NCBI GenBank assembly: GCA_009363875.1
Contig: CM018682.1
Location: 61,650,031 to 61,714,030, forward strand
Reading direction: 5' to 3'
Origin: Mikania micrantha
Taxonomy: Eukaryota > Streptophyta > Magnoliopsida > Asterales > Asteraceae
DNA: 64,000 bases
A program made the position numbers and the translations under genes. Numbering within the stretch: the stretch's first letter is position 1; every line of letters begins with the position of its first letter. The notes beneath the pieces were generated by a model. That model saw only the letters and a program-made list of their open reading frames with translations. It was not told the origin of the DNA and did no database searches. Positions 37,201 to 47,183 of this stretch are shown here, piece by piece.

Positions 37201-37692
37201 GAAGGAATTTTCGTCCCGAAAATTAGCAAATGTTAGGAGTAGTTAGGAACTACTTACGAGTTTAAATCGTACGTGTTAGTGTGATTTGATCATTCTGTGT
37301 GCTTGTGTGTACTCATACACAACATCTAATGCTTGCAACATCACAACTAAGTGTGATCGTTCAATGTGACTGTTTGCGTGTACACTAGTTAGTTCACCTA
37401 ACTGTGACTGTTTGTGTTTGATCATACTGTGTTATGTAACCCCACACATAGTGAGTGTCTGTAACTGTTTGTACTATGCAACCCCGCACATAGCAAAATG
37501 TGTGTAACTAATCATGTATGTATTACTATAACATGTAACATATGAGATATAGCACATAAAATGTAATGTAGCACAAATGTTTGTAACAAAATCAATTGAA
37601 TAAAAGTGTTTGTGCTTACAGTTTGAATTTTGCAGTGTTGATGTATGAAGCATCACGTCATCACCTTGTTGAAGGAAATTTCGTCCCGAAAT
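37188..37692 (-). other. Element 1 3' untranslated region with duplicated block
   Basis: About 500 bp with no gene. The block CCTTGTTGAAGGAA..TTCGTCCCGAAA occurs next to the LTR (37193-37225) and again next to the pol stop (37660-37692). Element 2 has a single copy between pol and LTR, so element 1 has gained about 430-470 bp of TGTGTAAC/CACATAG-rich sequence between two copies. Confidence 0.6.
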
Positions 37693-39771
37693 TTAACGTG
37701 CGCTCTCAGTGTTTGTAGTTGCTGTTTTGAACAGATGAGGATACTTCTTCATCATTTGATCTTCCCGTTCCCATGTGAATTCAGGACCACGTCTTGAATT
37801 CCATCGAACTTTGACTATTGGAATCTTGCTTTGTTTGAGTTGTTTGACCTCTCGGTCCATGATTTCAGCTGGTTCTTCAATGAAGCGTAACTGTTCGTCT
37901 ACTTGTATTTCTTCCAGTGGTACAATCAATGTCTCATCAGAAAGACATTTCTTTAAGTTCGATACATGAAAGACATCATGAACCCCATTGAGTTCATCCG
38001 GTAGTTTGAGTTGATACGCAACCGGACCAATCCTTTTCAGGATCTCAAAAGGTCCTACGTAACGTGGACTAAGCTTTCCGCGCTTGCCGAATCGTATCAC
38101 ACCTTTCCAAGGTGATACCTTTAGAAGAACTCGGTCTCCTACTTGAAATTCCAATGGTTTACGACGCTTGTCAGCATAACTCTTCTGTCGATCCCGGGCC
38201 GCTGCCATACGGTTCCGGATTTGAACTATCTTCTCTGTCGTCTCGTGTACTAGTTCAGGACCTGTAATCTGACTGTCACCAATTTCAGCCCAGCAAACTG
38301 GTGAACGACATTTGCGACCATACAAAGCTTCAAACGGTGCTGCTTGAATACTTGTATGATAACTATTGTTGTAAGAAAATTCCACTAACGGTAAGTGGTT
38401 TTCCCAGCTATCACCAAAGTCAATTACACAAGCTCGTAACATATCCTCGAGCGTTTGAATCGTACGTTCACTTTGACCGTCGGTCTGTGGATGATAGGCG
38501 GTACTCATATCCAAGCGAGTCCCCAATGACTTATGAAGTGATTTCCAAAAGTTGGAGGTAAATCGGGCATCCCGATTTGATATAATAGAGATTGGTACGC
38601 CATGTCGTGCTACCACTTCCTTAATGTAAATACGAGTCAGTTTCTCCATCTTGTCGGTTTCCTTGATTGCTAAGAAGTGTGCAGATTTCGTTAATCGATC
38701 AACAATTACCCATATCGTATCACAACCACTCGGTGTACGGGGTAACTTAGTAATGAAGTCCATCGATATCTGTTCCCATTTCCACATCGGTATCTCTGGT
38801 TGTTGCAGTAAACCAGATGGCTTCTGGTATTCAACTTTGACTTTCGAACAAGTCAAACATTTGCTAACGTACTTAGCAATGTCAGCTTTCATGTGAGGCC
38901 ACCAATACAGTGCCTTCAAGTCATGATACATCTTATCTGATCCCGGATGGACTGAATACCTGGACTTGTGTGCTTCATCCATCACGAGTTCCCTTAAACC
39001 TCCATACAAAGGTATCCACAGTCGATCAATGAAATAACGAATTCCATCAGACTTGACATCCAACTGTGTTTCCATTCCTCGTAAAGATTCCTGTACTAAG
39101 TTTTCCGTTTTCAAGGCCTCGAGCTGAGCACTGCGTACCTTGTCAGGTAAATCAGTATGTATTGTCATCATAAGTGCGCGAACCCGTCTTGTTGAAGTAT
39201 CTTTTATGCTTAAAGCATCAGCTACCACATTAGCTTTTCCCGGGTGATACTTAATCGCGCATTCGTAATCGTTCAACAACTCAACCCATCGTCGCTGTCT
39301 CATGTTGAGTTCCTTCTGATCAAAGATATGTTGCAAACTCTTATGATCAGTGTAAATAGTACACTTAGTTCCATACAGATAATGCCTCCAAATCTTCAAA
39401 GCAAAAACCACTGCTCCTAACTCCAAGTCATGAGTAGTGTAGTTCTTTTCGTGTGGTCGTAGTTGCCTTGAAGCATAAGCAATCACTTTATCACGTTGCA
39501 TCAACATACATCCCAAACCCTGTGCAGATGCATCACAATACACCACAAAGTCTTCCGTCCCTTCCGGTAAGGACAGAATCGGTGCACTACAGAGTTTCTG
39601 TTTCAATAACTGGAATGCAGCTTCCTGTTTATCCGTCCAGTTATACTTTGTCCCCTTATGCGTAAGTGCTGTAAGTGGTTGAGCGATCTTTGAGAAACCT
39701 TCAATGAATCGTCGATAATAACCCGCCAAACCAAGGAATTGTCGTACCTCGGTAGGAGTCTTTGGCGCTTC
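37693..39771 (-). pseudogene. Element 1 pol, 3' part: RNase H, integrase, chromodomain-like tail
   Basis: The segment lies between the TGA at 39772-39774 and the final TAA. Counting from Met 39729 (678 residues), RNase H shows CDAS (D66) and TDHKS (D128). The integrase zinc site is H254/H261/C291/C294. The catalytic core is SMDF (D324), ISNRD and SERT (E421). Position 385, exactly 36 before E421, is Asn where Asp is expected. The tail at about 635-667 (IVKVRW...FTWERED...YPHLF) resembles a chromodomain. This product would cut and join viral DNA ends, but the Asn should abolish catalysis (family knowledge). Confidence 0.85.
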
Positions 39772-41286
39772 TCAATTCTTAATCGCTTCTATCTTCACTG
39801 GATTAACATGTATACCCTTTTCATTGACTATATGACCCAAGAATTGAACTTCTCGCATCCAGAAATCACATTTCGAGAATTTCGCATACAGTTGTTCTTG
39901 TTTCAATAATTCCAACAGCAATCGAAGATGTTCAGCATGCTCCTCCTCGGTCTGAGAGTAGATGAGAATGTCATCAATGAAAACAATGACAAACTTATCA
40001 AGATAAGGTTTACAAACACGATTCATGAGATCCATGAATACAGCTGGAGTGTTTGTCAACCCAAATGGCATGACCAAGAACTCATAATGGCCATAGCGCG
40101 TCCTGAATGCTGTCTTTGGAATATCTTCTTCTTGAACTCTTAGTTGATGATAACCCGATCTGAGATCAATCTTCGAGTAGTAACTCGAACCTTGCAACTG
40201 ATCGAACAGATCGTCAATTCTGGGTAACGGATACCGGTTCTTGATAGTAACCTTGTTCAATTCCCGGTAATCGATACACATACGGAAAGTCTCATCCTTC
40301 TTCTTAACAAACAAAACTGGAGCTCCCCACGGTGAAAAACTAGGTCGTATGAAACCCTTATCCAACAACTCTTGCAGTTGTGTAGATAACTCTTGCATTT
40401 CTGACGGTGCGAGTCGATAAGGTGCCCTTGCTATCGGTGCTGCATCTGGTGTAAGGTCGATTCGGAATTCCACCTGTCTGATAGGCGGTAATCCCGGCAA
40501 GTCTTCTGGAAATACCTCCGGAAATTCACAAACTATTGGTATATCTTCAATCTTCTTCTCAGCTACCGGCTTTTCAGTTACAAGTGCTATAACTGCCGTA
40601 TGACCTTTCCGCAGACATTTGTGTGCTTTCATACAAGATATGAGACGCAGTGGTGTACTGCTCTTCTCGCCTTGTACATACAATGTCTCTCCATTTGAAA
40701 GAGGTATGCGAACAATCTTTTCATGGCATACAATTTCTGCCTGGTTTTTGGACAACCAGTCCATGCCAATGACTACATCAAAACTACCTAAAGCAATAGG
40801 CATAAGGTCAATTTCCAATGTCTGACCCATCAAATCAAGTATACATCCCTTAAGGATTTGTTCAACTACAATTAGCTTACCATCAGCTAGTTCTACAGTG
40901 TATGGACTATCTAAAGCAGTGGGACTAACATTTAGCAACTTAGCAAGTGAACTAGATACAAAACTCCGATCGGCACCAGTGTCAAATAACATAGAGGCAT
41001 AGTGATTATTTAAGAGGAACGTACCCGTAACAATGTTGGGATCCTCTCGTGCTTGACGCCCTCCAATCACAAACGCCCTGCCCCTAGCACCATTGTTGTT
41101 GTTGTTATTGTTATTGTTGTTATTGGTGCCATTACCATTACCATTGCCGTTGCCATTGCCATTTGCATTATTATCCCCACCTTTCTTGAGTTGTGGGCAA
41201 TCTTTCTTAAAGTGCCCCATCTTGCCACACTCAAAACAACCCTTCTGTGCATTGTTCTGATTATTATTCTGGTTGTTGTGATTGTT
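39772..41286 (-). pseudogene. Element 1 pol, middle part: protease and reverse transcriptase
   Basis: Same frame as the flanking parts, bounded by TAA (41287-41289) and TGA (39772-39774). From Met 41220: second CCHC knuckle remnant, an Asn/Gly run (about 16-43), protease DTGA at 80-83, then reverse transcriptase with IDLRSGYHQL (D352) and FIDD (414-417). The TGA replaces a Trp codon in the RT connection, judged against the NWDTPKT of element 2. Apart from its boundary stops the stretch is intact. Confidence 0.85.
41085..41170. repeat. Trinucleotide/hexanucleotide run coding Asn/Gly linker
   Basis: GTTGTTATTGTT-type repeats next to GCCATTACC-type repeats encode poly-Asn and Asn-Gly on the - strand, between the second zinc knuckle and the protease. 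Likely slippage-prone. Confidence 0.7.
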
Positions 41287-41601
41287 TTACAGCTCTCCCC
41301 GACAATCTTTAGCTGCATGCCCCATCTTACCACACCTTTGACACTTAGCTCTATCACACTGATTACCTGCATGATGAAACCCACGCATGTTGCACTTTGG
41401 GTGTTTACCAATATAACCCCCTGATGATAATGATTGCTGACCAGTATTCGAGTTGTGATAAGACTTGTTTGATTCTTGCTTCCTGTTCTGCTGAAACGGC
41501 TGTTGGTTATTGTTCTTGGTGTTGTTGCTTTCCCACTTTCTTTTGTGGTCTCCCACCTTAGTAGCTGATGTTCGCTTAGGCAAAGTCCCTTGTAATACTG
41601 C
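41287..41601 (-). pseudogene. Element 1 nucleocapsid part of Gag
   Basis: An Asn/Gln-rich segment followed by the zinc knuckle CQRCGKMGHAAKDC (CX2CX4HX4C). It ends at TAA 41287-41289. It is in frame with the upstream Gag across TAG 41602-41604. Confidence 0.8.
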
Positions 41602-42261
41602 CTAATCAGTTAATTGATGTGCTAAACGAACAGCTTGTTGAATGGTCGTGGGATTTGCAGAAGTGACCAACCCCCGGATTTGAGGCACCAGTCCTCCGAT
41701 GTACCTCTCTATCCATTTGCTTGCTGGAGTAGCCATATGAGGTAGAAGTCTGGCTAATTCATGAGATCGAGTAGTGTACTCCTCGATGTTTGATCCCTCC
41801 ATCTTGAGGTGCCAGTATTCTTCCTCTAGTTTCTGCATCTCACTGCGAGGGCAGTACTCCTCTTGCAGTAAAGTTTTGAAGCCATTCCAAGTCAAGGCAT
41901 TAGCCTCACCCAATCCCAAGGTCTGAACATTTGAGTTCCACCAAGTAAAAGCTGGACCCTCCAATGTTCCCGTAGCATACTTCACCTTGTTCTCATCTGG
42001 ACAATTGCACATCTCAAACACAGATTCAGCCTTCTCAATCCATCGTAGGAGTCCAATGGCTCCTTCCGATCCTTTGAAATTGTGTGGCTTACAGTCCAAG
42101 AACATCTTGAACGTGCATGCCTGTGGGTTAACCAGTCCCCCTGCCGGACCCTGTGGCCCTGTATTGTGTGTCTGAGCGTAGTTCGCGATAGCCTCCGCGA
42201 CCCTGTTATTGATTAGCTCGTTGAGCTCAGCAACTATCATGTGAACGTTCTCGTTGGCCAT
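41602..42261 (-). pseudogene. Element 1 Gag capsid region
   Basis: Starts at MANENVH (42261). An upstream open extension to 42450 is hydrophobic and unlike Gag, so I reject it. It contains a retrotransposon Gag core: GLLRWIEKAESVF, FTWWNS, YCPRSEMQKLEEEYWHL, ERYIGGL. A TAG at 41602-41604 stops it after HQLTD. Structural protein of the cytoplasmic particle. Confidence 0.82.
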
Positions 42262-42614
42262 TATCTTCCTAGTTAAAAGAAATGTTAGAGCGTTATCAAG
42301 ATCCAATGTGACATGTGTAAACAAAACAACAAACACAACATGTAATGTATAAATCAACACAACTGTTGGCAATAAATAATAGTTTTTCAATAGATAGAAA
42401 TTTGATTTGAGTACAATACTTTTGAAATCAAACATAAGTTTTCCAAACATCTAGTGTAGGAACACAACCCGTTCCTAATAAGTTTAAACAAAACAAATCA
42501 ATCATCCTCGACAGTGGATTCAGGATCAGAATCAACAACTGGTGCTGGTTCTTCCCCTTCCTCCTCTTCATCGTCTTCATCCTCCTCTTCATTCTCAGAG
42601 ACCACTAAATCCTC

Positions 42615-43127
42615 CTAGGCTACAAGTCTGCCTTCCAGAATCTCCGCTCGGTTCTCTGAAGCTTCAAGAAGACCAATCAAATTAATCATCTCATCCCGCA
42701 TATCGTTGACCAGATGGGCAAGATTATCCTGTCTTTCATTAGCATCCCATAATTCCCGAACATTATACTCGATCCTGTCATTCGCCCAGTACAAATCCTC
42801 GCGCAGTTTGGCGATTTCTTCAGCATCAGTCCTTTGCCTCTTAGGCTCAGGAACATCCAATACCGGTGGTGGATGGGTAGAAGGTCCCTCAGTAGGGATC
42901 TCCTGAGTACCCTCCACTGGCTCCTCATCCGGGTCCTCCTCCAGATCCTCCTCTGGGTCCTCATCTGGATCCTCCTCCGGATCCTCCTCCGGATCTGAAT
43001 CATCCCTCTCATATGGTGGAGGAGATGGAATAGGTGGTACTGGTGATGACGGTGGTGCTGGAACTATCGGCTCCTCATCCTCAGAATCATCAATGTAAAT
43101 ATACGGTGCTGATGATGAAGATGCCAT
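42615..43127 (-). CDS. Element 1 accessory ORF: acidic, coiled-coil protein upstream of Gag
   Basis: Starts at MASSSSAPYIYIDDSEDEE (43127); an upstream Met at 43184 is less likely. It encodes 170 residues: a Ser/Pro/acidic N-terminus, degenerate Glu-Asp-Pro repeats (about 40-70), a possible nuclear signal PKRQR, then a predicted coiled coil (EEIAKLREDL...LLEASENRAEILEGRL). After the TAG at 42615-42617 the same frame continues 38 acidic codons to a TGA at 42498-42500, so the ORF is probably shortened by a point mutation. It has no Gag or Pol motifs and I do not know its function. It is separate from Gag-Pol, with 236 bp of non-coding spacer (42262-42497) between them. Element 2 has no equivalent. 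Confidence 0.6.
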   Translation of the reverse strand: MASSSSAPYIYIDDSEDEEPIVPAPPSSPVPPIPSPPPYERDDSDPEEDPEEDPDEDPEEDLEEDPDEEPVEGTQEIPTEGPSTHPPPVLDVPEPKRQRTDAEEIAKLREDLYWANDRIEYNVRELWDANERQDNLAHLVNDMRDEMINLIGLLEASENRAEILEGRLVA

Positions 43128-43293
43128 GCCTGTTACATAATACCATATGTAAGTGCAGTGCCATGGAATGTGTAAGCAAGTCAATTACATAATGCCATAT
43201 GTAATTTCTAAGTAATATGTGTAAGCATATGTGTCTAATGTCTAACAGCCATAGTCTAAGTCTACAAATGCAAACCTAGTTCGCTATAACCAA

Positions 43294-43307
43294 TGTCTCT
43301 GATACCA
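43294..43307 (-). other. Element 1 primer-binding site
   Basis: On the - strand TGGTATCAGAGACA lies three bases after the LTR CA, matching the initiator-tRNA-Met type over its first eleven bases. The 166 bp between it and the accessory ORF show no feature. Confidence 0.75.
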
Positions 43308-43310
43308 ATC

Positions 43311-44742
43311 TGTCACACCCCCAATTTTCAACTAACGGAATCATACCGTTTGGGAACGTGACAAACCAGGATCTCAGATCATTAGACATAACGAAGACCT
43401 CTATATGAATTTCAAAACATACTTTGGTCTAAAAACATAACATCAAAGTTTTCAAAGTTTGCGGAAGCGTTTTAAAACAATAACCAAAGGAACAGTTGTA
43501 ACATGTAATTTACGAAACAAAATCCCCAAATGTGTAATTCAAACAATACAAATGTAAAACATGCATGTGACTCTATCTCCTAGTCCATGCCAGCTTTGTT
43601 GCGCACCTTAGCGTCCTGAGAAAACATGTAAATCAAGTCAACACAAAGGTTGGTGCATAACACAGGTTTAAGCATTCATAATGTTTAAAACAACAGTTTG
43701 AATATCAAGTTTGCAGATAACATAATCACACGTGCATAGTCATGATAGCTAGTCATTTGTACTATTTACATAAGTGGTCGACACCGAAGCTGACGATTGC
43801 CATGCTATAGCATGTTGTTGCCTTGCCACTATTGTCTAGCACGAACAATAGTAATGTGTGTTTGGTCAGTCAAACACCTGCGTAGATCCCATCTACCAGG
43901 TGAGGTTTGTCAAACCTAATAGATCTATTTCCAACTACCACGCTTTGCACTACGGCAAACTAAACGGTTCGAAATGTAAGGACTTGTAATGCTATGTTTG
44001 CACTCAATGTAAACAGCTAACTCATGCAAGTGATATGTATCTAAAAGTGTTTGTTGCACATGTTTTCTCCCCCAAAACAGTTAAAATAAGAAAGGGGCCG
44101 TGTACGCACCTTTGAGTATTGCAGAATAATCAACTATGTGAGCTCGTGTAGAAAATCCTCTTACGAAGGATCTGTGGTTAAACAATAACCTAAAGTTATT
44201 CGGAATGTCGTGTTGTGTTTGAAATCACATGCGTGTCAACACACGTATGTTAGAGTGTTAGGAATATGCATACGTATGTACGCGTGCCTTTAAAATCGTT
44301 TAAATAAAATCATATAACCATATATGATTCTATTTAAATAAACGTAACTATACGCGATTACGTTTTCAGATTAAAATATGAATTTTATTATTTCAAAGTG
44401 TCTGTATTCCCGTTACGGTTCCAACGCAACTTGAACGGGTCGAAACGGACTTGAAACGAAGAAGTTACGGGTTAAAATTAAAAAAATGGTTTGAAATTAC
44501 AAAAACTGGCAGCACTAAGGCTCGAACCCGCGACCTCCCGCACACAACACACACACACTACCATCTTCGCCCGCTAGGGTATCGCAACAGACATCAGAAA
44601 TAAATTGTTTTAAACACCCTTTTAGTCCAAATCCCCTTTCATATTATAGCCCAAGCAACATCTTCCCAATTGATCACAAATTCGAACCCGATTAATCCTA
44701 AAACCATAGGGTTTCTATTCCATATAATCGGTCGACTATTCA
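43311..44742 (-). repeat. Element 1 5' LTR, outer half missing
   Basis: It matches 34395-35827 and stops at GACTATTCA, where array sequence (GATTATCTAC) begins. The lost half includes the U3 region, so this copy probably lacks its own promoter. The 5-6 bp TATTCA shared by LTR and array at the break suggests end joining at microhomology. Confidence 0.85.
44506..44590 (-). other. tRNA-like segment in element 1 5' LTR
   Basis: Second copy of the B-box-bearing segment. It has one base change (GCACTAAGG for GCCCTAAGG); box sequences unchanged. Confidence 0.35.
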
Positions 44743-44743
44743 C

Positions 44744-45362
44744 GATTATCTACTTTGTTTTGTAAAACGGAGATTGAAAATATGTCAAAGCTTCCGGTTC
44801 TTTTCTCGCTTAGCGATTTTTCATCTTGGTGTACACAATTTGAAGCAATTTCTCGTACTTGTTGACCCGAATCTCTAAATTCATATATTTTTTATTGATA
44901 TTTTCAACCTAAGCTCAATGGAGTTTATAAAAATTCATTAAGATTAAATAAAGAAGAGAAGGAATGCTATGATCGTCAGAAGAATGTTTTTACCTTGCTT
45001 TCTATGGCAATCTCCAAATATATTTTTCAGACTTTCAAGCAGATCAAGAATTCTAATGATCTTTGGGTTGCTGTAGCCAACTTGTGTGATGATTCTAAAT
45101 TTAAGAATGGTACTCATGATTTAAAAGATCAGATTGATGAACTGAAAGCTGAAGTTATGAGATTAAATAAAAGATGTGATAAATTTAAATTGTTTAAACA
45201 AGAAAATACAAGATTAAAGAAAGAAATTGAAGATTAAATCTGAACTCCAGGAAAAGCGGATGGATGAAGATCATGTTGATATTTCTAAGGAAATATTCAA
45301 GTCAATATCCAAACCTTTTGAGTGCCAGAAACAAAAGAGGAAAAGGAAAAGAAGGAGGAGGT
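44744..45362 (+). pseudogene. Gag-like region 15, truncated at both ends
   Basis: It starts at GATTATCTAC, where element 1 ends, and stops at GGAGGAGGTC, where a deletion joins it to a primer site. The tail, purine tract and an entire LTR are absent. It carries the 8-bp deletion stop. Confidence 0.62.
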
Positions 45363-45670
45363 CTAGTGGTATGAGAGACTTAGTGCTCGGTTCTGAGATC
45401 ACATTGCGTGTTTTGAATTGATTCGGATTGTTGAAGATTTAAAATTTGAAAGTTTGTTGAAGATGAAACTTTGCAGCCACGTTTTTAGACAAATTGATGA
45501 TTTTCAGATGTGATTTTGATCAAATTGAGGGGCTAGGGTTGTGTATTTTTGAATTACGAAGAGATTGATATAAAATTCGACTTTTAGCTCTCAAAAATGA
45601 AGATTTTAGAAGGATTCTTGTGATTTTTCGAGCTGTTCGGACTTAACAGATTTTCCCGCCAATTTCTTCC

Positions 45671-45901
45671 ATCGATACTATTAGTATCGACGGAATCTTC
45701 ATCGATACTATTAGTATCGGTGGAATCTTGGGTGATACTATTAGTATCGACGGAATCTTTATCGATACTATTAGTATCGGAGGAATCTTCATCGATACTA
45801 TTAGTATCGGTGGAATCTTTGTAGATACTATTAGTATCAGCGTTGACTTTTTCAGATTATTAGTATCAGCGTTGACTTTTGTAGCTACTGTCAGTATCTA
45901 C
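45671..45901 (+). repeat. Leader iteron array, unit 16 (6 cores)
   Basis: It follows the primer site that was joined directly to the preceding gag. The last core reads AGATACTATTAGTATCAG, closer to the left-hand subfamily. Confidence 0.78.
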
Positions 45902-45959
45902 AAAAACAAGACTTAGAAAATTTTTCGAAGTGTTGAAAATTTTTCCACGGGAATTCAAA

Positions 45960-46045
45960 ATGGAAAATTATTCAAGATTATCTACTTTGTTTTGTAAAAC
46001 GGAGATTGAAAATATGTCAAAGCTTCCGGTTCTTTTCTGGCTTAG
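45960..46045 (+). pseudogene. Gag-like region 16, 5' part
   Basis: The first 86 bp of a gag copy, ending TTCTGGCTTAG. Element 2 inserts here; the remainder continues at 59078. Confidence 0.7.
46041..46045 (+). other. Target-site duplication of element 2, left
   Basis: CTTAG. The array reads CTTAGCGATTT at this point in intact copies, so the duplication is exact. Confidence 0.92.
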
Positions 46046-46925
46046 TGTCACACCCCGAGCCGGCGGGATAGGATCGGTTGTCCCGTCGGGCGGAAGGTTC
46101 CCGGGGCGCGATATCGTGAGTGATAATCGTGATGATCAGATTGTTTACATTGCACATGATATAACTGAGAAATGCTAAATATAATAGAATTACAAAGTTA
46201 AATTACATCAGTATTGTTTATAATTTAACAATGTAAATCTACCATCAACATCATAAATCTTCTATCTTGTATTTACACAAGATATACAAAATAATTCATA
46301 TAATGATGTCTTCAAAAATATGCAGGTCCAAAATACTAAGTCTTCTATCTGAAGTCCTAGTTCCAAAGGAAATAACTCCTTAGTTGACCTGTTCGTCACC
46401 TGAGAAGTCATGCAAAAATAAAGTCAACACATGGTTGGTGAGTTCATATAGTTTTGTAAATGAAAATGATTTGAACACCTCTTTCGGTAAAGACCCTAAC
46501 CTCATTAACATCACCTGTATCATCCAGATCGGTATGCTTATATATAGGGCATACCCCTGGGTCAAGGCTACAACCCCGCCCAGACGCCATCCCACCACAT
46601 ACTAATCCGCATAGGACATTGATATTAATGATAATTAAGCATTTTTACCTAACACACCTCTGATTTAGATTATGATTTCCAAAACTTGATTTACCTTTGA
46701 TTCCCTTGATTTTGAACATAGATACATGATTTTCCCAAAAATCAGTGATAGTGAATAAAATGTAATTATTTAATGAAATAAATAAATAAACATTTAAATA
46801 CAACTAAGACATGATGATTGGGTAAACTTTTACTCAATCAATTAGACTTAGTTGTTGGTGGTTGTCCAAGTTGTAACCTCTCACACGTGACCCATGTCAG
46901 GCATAACTCACAAGGAGTACACCTG

Positions 46926-47183
46926 AACTGAGCGGGATTTTAATGATTTGCCCGTTACAGCCTGACCCAATGGTCTTCTGCATCTGAGTGGGACTTTAAT
47001 GTTTTGCCCGTTACAGCCTGACCCAATGGTCTTCTGCATCTGAGTGGGACTTTAAGGATATCCTGTGATTCTTGATCTCTTGATTCTCATGATTATGACT
47101 TTGATATTGATAACATTTGATCGTTCATGTTATTGCCCGTTACAGCCTGACTCGAAGGTCTTCTGCATCTGAGTGGGACTTTA
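46926..47183. repeat. Triplicated ~50-bp motif in element 2 3' LTR
   Basis: Units at about 46950-46998, 47006-47055 and 47134-47183 carry CCCGTTACAGCCTGAC and TCTGCATCTGAGTGGGACTT. A partial unit (GAGCGGGATTTTAATG) precedes the first. The 5' LTR repeats the same arrangement at about 55872-56129. Confidence 0.75.

Larger units (their letters stand above)
34395..44742 (-). mobile_element. Element 1: Ty3/gypsy chromovirus-type retrotransposon, 5' LTR truncated
   Basis: On the - strand: truncated 5' LTR (right), primer site, acidic ORF, Gag-Pol, 3' UTR, purine tract, 3' LTR (left). The domain order PR-RT-RH-INT identifies Ty3/gypsy, and the chromodomain-like tail and long LTRs fit the Tekay/Del group (inference). 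The left LTR is 2793 bp but the right copy keeps only 1432 bp. The left outer terminus reads AG for TG. No target duplication can be tested because the right flank is lost. The LTR copies differ at roughly 10-12 sites over 1.43 kb by eye. Confidence 0.88.
44743..46045 (+). repeat. Tandem array, segment 2 (between elements 1 and 2)
   Basis: The array resumes inside the gag N-terminus at the truncated edge of element 1. It runs to 45362, jumps by a deletion straight to a primer site at about 45366, passes through a leader with six iteron cores, and enters a second gag at 45960 that element 2 interrupts at 46045/46046. Sequence variants (GTAAAACGG, the 8-bp gag deletion) match the right-hand subfamily of segment 1. 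Confidence 0.85.

Noticed and set aside
37009..37236. 75-residue + strand frame in the element 1 LTR.
   Set aside because: Translation of TTGGGCCT repeats; no domain.
41053..41424. Val/Ile-rich + strand frame of 123 residues resembling a membrane protein.
   Set aside because: Antisense of the Asn/Gly linker and zinc-knuckle region of element 1.
42262..42450. N-terminal extension of element 1 Gag from Met 42450.
   Set aside because: Hydrophobic and unlike any Gag. The Met at 42261 starts a normal Gag N-terminus.
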